Source: Albifimbria verrucaria
Lineage: Eukaryota; Ascomycota; Sordariomycetes; Hypocreales; Stachybotryaceae
Direction of reading: 5' to 3'
NCBI GenBank assembly: GCA_020081605.1
Contig: JAHREC010000049.1
Span: 3,906,001 to 3,970,000, forward strand
Length of the DNA: 64,000 nucleotides
Within the stretch, counting starts at the first letter, position 1; each line of letters starts with the position of its first letter. Both the position numbers and the translations under genes were made by a program. The notes under the pieces were generated by a model. The model did no database searches. It saw only the letters and a program-made list of their open reading frames with translations, and had not been told where the DNA came from. Of this stretch, positions 60,051 to 64,000 are shown piece by piece.

Positions 60051-61540
60051 CTACGTCAAGACCTCCGGGGCCTTGAGAGTTGACCATATCCGGATCCCGT
60101 CGTTGTCAATGCTTGCAAGCATCACTTGATCCTTACTAGTATCCTCCCAAAAAAGGCTCCCAATCCGCTCCGAGTCATCACGAATCCATCTTCGTCTCGC
60201 CAATCGTCCGCCCCAGGTCCATCGTCCGTTCCGCCCCTTGCGAACCTCCACTTTGCCTGCTCCTTCAGGTCGATGATGTCCGCGCTGCCATCACCGTATG
60301 TCCAGAAGGCGAGCTTGTCCCCGCCAGCCAAGAACTCGATGTGGGTCACCTCGTTGAAGACAGTAAAAGCATCGTCCATCTCCTCGCGGTCGCCATCGAC
60401 GACACCTGCCGGCGCTTCAAGGACTCGTTCCTGAAGAATTTGCTTGTTCTTGACATCCAAAAGCTGCAACACGCCGTACTGGGAGCCTAAGGCGAGCCAT
60501 TCGCCGTTCGGATGCCAGGCGAGGGCACGTTTCCAAGCCCAGTTGTGTTTCTTTTCTTTCAGCTCCCAGTGGGTTGATCCATCCTCGAGTGAGTAGAAAT
60601 TCAAAGTACCATCCCCAGAAGTCGCCGCAAAGTGGCTGGAGTTGGGGAGAAGCCGCCTGTCCAATTCTGAGTATCAGTGACAAACTTGAGCTTCTCTTGT
60701 CCCGTAATAGCGTCCCAGATACGTATCGTCCCATCCCAGCTGACGGTTCCAATCAGAGACTCATCCGGGCTCCAACCTATCCACCGGATGATGTCGGTGT
60801 GCCCATGGAGTATAGTGGGACTATCATAGGCTACTGTGGAGCAAATCGCGACATCCCAGCTTTCGATCTTGGGGGTTTCCTGGCGGATGCGCTCTGTACT
60901 TGGAATCGGGCTCTCGCCCTGGCATGTAAGCCATCCACTTTCCCGAGGGACTAAATATATTGTATTCAAAACCAGAGACTAGACGTCCAGAAACTCGAGC
61001 GCGTACATTCGTCCGCTCATTATTGCTCGTCGGTCGATCGATAGGCGCAAGAATCTTTTCGTCTCCTTCCAGGTCATTGCTCTCAGGTTGGATTACCGAG
61101 TTTGGTGACTCTCTGGCAATGTCCCAGACAACAATGAGTGGCTCTCCATTGGACGCCATGTAGTTTCCCATCTCGCTTGAAACGAGTACGCTAGGGTCGC
61201 TTGGGTTGAATTGCACGCCAGCGATGCGCTCAGTGTGGCCGCTGAGAATATTCACGCACTCCCACGTGTCTGTGTCGTAGATATAGACTTCGTTCTTGAC
61301 GGCTACCGCTAACGACTTGCCATCGCCACTGATGGAAGCAGCATGCGCCTCCGGCATATCTGGGTCCGGGTTCCGGACGGGGTCTGTGACAAACGTAAGT
61401 TTCTTGACTTCGTCACCCCATGCCTGCTTGCCGTTGGGGGCGTAAGAAAACGGTTGGCCAGCAGGGACGGTAAATTCTCGAGAGACTGAATAAGTCCACC
61501 TCCTGAAGAATTGGTCAATATTTATCTGTAGACTGGCCAT
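60051..61540 (-). CDS. WD40-repeat protein, function unknown
   Basis: The chain contains WD40 units such as VYIYDTDTWECVNILSGH, ILHGHTDIIRWIGWSPDESL, GTVSWDGTIRIWDAITGQE and LAWHPNGEWLALGSQYGV, and ends with LASIDNDGIRIWST. That is the make-up of a beta-propeller scaffold of about seven blades. The frame breaks at AAAAAA 60149-60154 (plus view), GGGG 60644-60647, and twice close together near 60908-60919 (GGG and CCC). The last pair needs two added bases, so an intron there is an alternative. The start is the ATG at 61540 (MASLQINIDQFF), with no signal peptide. The partner and pathway are not readable from the sequence. Confidence 0.78.
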
Positions 61541-62015
61541 GGTTTAATAGCGAGAAATAGGGTCATAAGAAGATGAGTTGAGGTGCAACCAGGTCTTGGG
61601 AACCTTCCAGGCACCCATGTCTTCTTTATGGAGTTGAGCTTATGATGCCATGCCTAACCGTGCCGCCTGCGCCTCGTCACGGCATAAACCCCGCGATTCT
61701 TGCAATCCTATCAAGCAATGCTAACTAGTAGAGAGTAGTCCGCCATCTTGCTAGTAACCACCATACCCGTACTTTTTATGATCGTGCTCCTACCTGAAAA
61801 AGATGCATTGGTAATGTTGCCTAAATCTTTATATTCTCATAAGTTACGATTATGTGTGGTTTCGTTACATCATTAACAAATAGCAGTACATCAAACACAC
61901 CTGGAATTATGGGCGTATTCCTCCTCATATCATGCCCGCTTTTATGTACTCATACGTTCTCACAAAGGTATCGAATACCACAGTCCTAAACATGACCGAA
62001 AGTTACTCATAACTA
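61541..62015. other. Intergenic stretch (475 bases)
   Basis: Between the start of the WD40 gene and the stop of the coiled-coil gene, both on the minus strand. It should hold the WD40 promoter; no feature is seen. Confidence 0.4.
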
Positions 62016-64000
62016 CTAGTCCTCATCCCATCTCTCTCGAGCTTCGCTGTATTCTTCCGAATCGGATGTTTCAGAGTCAGAATCCCTTAAATTTGTTTTG
62101 ACGAGCTGATATTCAGCAATAGATGGCTCTTCTAAACCCCTCTTACTAGCTAGTTCTTCGGCAGCAGTTGGGATCGTTTCGCCTGACATTATTTGTGGCC
62201 TTGCCACCGATTGTGATGAAGACTTAATTGAAAGGTCATCAGTGACAGATGTGTCATTACGAGCTGACTCAGAATCCGATGGGGATCATCGATTGAAGCC
62301 GTTTCTTCGTCCAAATCCTCCTCATAATGATGATATCGTGTATGTCTCTCTCGCCGAGTCGGCGTCAAAAGCCGCTGTATAAGAGTGTCGACAACCTGAT
62401 CAACAAGATCTCGGGGAGGCAGTCGGGAGGACTGGCCGTAATATCTTGGGTTGTTGTGGGGATCTCTATGGTAGCTAGTATATTCTTCCGGGCCATAGTC
62501 TTCTTGGTATGGTTCGTTGTCGTAAGGTTCATCATCGGTTGAGTTGGTCGAGGGACATCTGGTACACTTGGAAGACGTATTTCTTGAGAATCACCCGAAT
62601 CTGAGCTTTTAGCCAACGGGCTATTAGAAGACGAGGATTCTGAACTGGCAGTCAAACTGGTAGTCAAACTGGATGGCACACGAAACTGGTCGACAGCACT
62701 GCCAACGGGTCTCGGATTTGGCTCCTTCATCACCGATCTGGGCCTCTGGGTTGATGTTGACCCTCTATTAGCTGCATCTGCCTCTGATTTTACCGAGGAC
62801 ATCTGGGATAAATCCCTATCCTTCAGTATCTCGGGCTCGCGCTTCGAAGTCCTTTCGAAGTCGAGTAGCAACTCTTTCCTGCACATGGCTGTGATAGTTT
62901 CCACAGTCTCCAGCAGCTTCTCTCTTGTTAGAGCTTCGATCTGTTCCCTGGATCTTTCTAATTCTTTTTGTCTTTCGATCTCGGCGAGTCTTTCTGTCTC
63001 TATCCGGAACCGAATCTCCCGTTCAAGGCGCCTTTCTTGAGCCTCAAGCATTCTGCTTCTTTCTTCTTCGGCACGTTTCTCAGCTTGTATCTTTAAACGC
63101 GCTACTCGTTCAGCCTCAAGTTGAGCCCTTTCAAACTGACTCCGTCTTTCTTCTTCGGCCTTCCTCTCAGCCTCTATCCTAAAACAGGCAGCATTTTCAG
63201 CCTCCCGCTTAACATTTTCAATTTCTACCTTTGCTTCTTCCTGGGCGCGTCTCAAATCTTCCATCCGCCGCTGCAAAGCTTCTTCTGCATCCTTCCTGAT
63301 AACAGCCTCCTCCTCCTTCTGTTTTTCAAGCTGCTTCCTTTCTTCCGACCTTGCTCTGAAAGCGGCAAGCTCGGCTTCTAGACGCATCTTCTCCGGATCA
63401 GCAGGGGACGAAGCTAGCGGTGGGCGTGTCGCGGAGGCGAGAGGTTCCGGCTGATACATTCCTGGCTGTTGCCATGGCTGCTGATGCATGAAGGCTATAT
63501 TGGGATTGTACGGGTAGCCATATGGATATCTTGATGCACGGCCGGATGGGTAATTGTACGGAGTCATGTATGCTGAATTGTTATTCGCTGAATAATTTGG
63601 CATTGTGTAATTTGGTGCCGGCAAGTCTTGAGCAAGGTAGTTGTGGTTGGTCGATTGACGGTTACCAGCAGGAAAAGGACCCGGATTGCTTGAATCATGT
63701 GCTGCCGTCGTACCAGGTGGTCCTAGATGCCAGTCTGGCGGTACACCACCATAGTCCATATTGTGACCTGGATAAGCATTTAATGGCGCATATCGAGCAT
63801 AAGAGCGGGTTGCTCTGGGGAGTTGGTGAGTTTGCGGTCGCTGGCCATGATGTGGCGGGTTAGGATGGCGACGATGATGCGCGTTGACAGAAACTACCGG
63901 CCGACTTTGATGCGAGTTTTGCGCTCGATGTTGTGGCTCCGGGGTATGTGACCGCTCGCGGGAGGCTGCACTCGAGCAGGTTCATCAGGCGCCCCAGAAT
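62016..64000 (-). CDS. Proline/tyrosine-rich coiled-coil protein, 5' end unresolved at window edge
   Basis: The N-terminal part visible here is His/Pro/Arg- then Pro/Tyr/Asn-rich (PGTTAAHDSSNPGPFP, NYPSGRASRYPYGYPYN). Residues about 120-310 after the ATG at 63759 form a long, highly charged coiled coil with recurring units of the RLEAELAAFRARSEER and RKAEEERRSQFERAQLEAER type. The C-terminal part is Ser- and acidic-rich and ends SDSEEYSEARERWDED. The frame breaks at GGG 62552-62554 and GGGG 62281-62284 (plus view); single bases give PSTNSTDDEPYDNEPYQED and DDPPSDSESARND. Upstream of 63759 an open frame of the same composition continues (HHRRHPNPPHHGQRPQTHQ), and with one more base at GGGG 63941-63944 it reaches the window edge, so the true start probably lies outside. 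I do not recognise the family. Confidence 0.72.

Overview
This window is nuclear DNA of a filamentous ascomycete, most likely a sordariomycete of the Hypocreales type. The evidence is short 47-60 bp introns with GT...AG ends and CTAAC-type branch sites, and fungal families such as an SAT4-type rhodopsin-like membrane protein, a CFEM-like protein, a PNP/NB-ARC/TPR NLR, chitin synthase, chitin deacetylase, Akr1 and an Ape3-type aminopeptidase. No rRNA, convincing tRNA, CRISPR array or intact transposon was seen. Twenty-one protein-coding loci can be supported; one probably runs off the right edge.

Layout. 0.3-10.6 kb: flavin monooxygenase, rhodopsin-like membrane protein, an NLR-type immune receptor candidate and a CFEM-like membrane protein. 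11.9-13.9 kb: a GH5-like glycosidase with four cysteine-rich tandem modules and a probable GPI tail. 14.4-24.1 kb: core genes, namely the Akr1-type palmitoyltransferase, the SRP receptor beta subunit, cystathionine beta-synthase and a vacuolar aminopeptidase. 24.7-31.8 kb: a small membrane protein, a double GH43 enzyme and a chitin synthase. 31.8-39.4 kb: a 7.5 kb stretch with no gene I can support. 39.4-47.4 kb: a three-CBM18 chitin deacetylase and a nucleotide-sugar dehydrogenase. 49.4-58.5 kb: phosphoketolase, large catalase and a BBE-like flavin oxidase. 58.7-64.0 kb: a membrane-anchored protein, a WD40 protein and a proline-rich coiled-coil protein.

A main conclusion concerns the sequence itself. 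Almost every gene, housekeeping genes included, carries one or more frame breaks. Each break I examined is healed by adding a single base, nearly always inside a run of identical bases; I count about 39 such places. The pattern looks like systematic homopolymer under-calling in the assembly rather than mass pseudogenisation. I therefore annotate each locus as one gene and mark the breaks.

Biological themes. A cell-wall group (chitin synthase, chitin deacetylase, sugar-nucleotide dehydrogenase, GH43, GH5-like) lies on one 36 kb stretch, and an oxidative/central-carbon group (phosphoketolase, catalase, flavin oxidase) on another. The most unusual items are the NLR, the four-module cysteine-rich tail on the GH5-like enzyme, matching intron positions in the two C-terminal chitin-binding modules of the deacetylase, and an array of GTGGCT motifs between Akr1 and the SRP receptor gene. 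Exon borders were read by eye, and coordinates given as 'about' may be off by a base or two.
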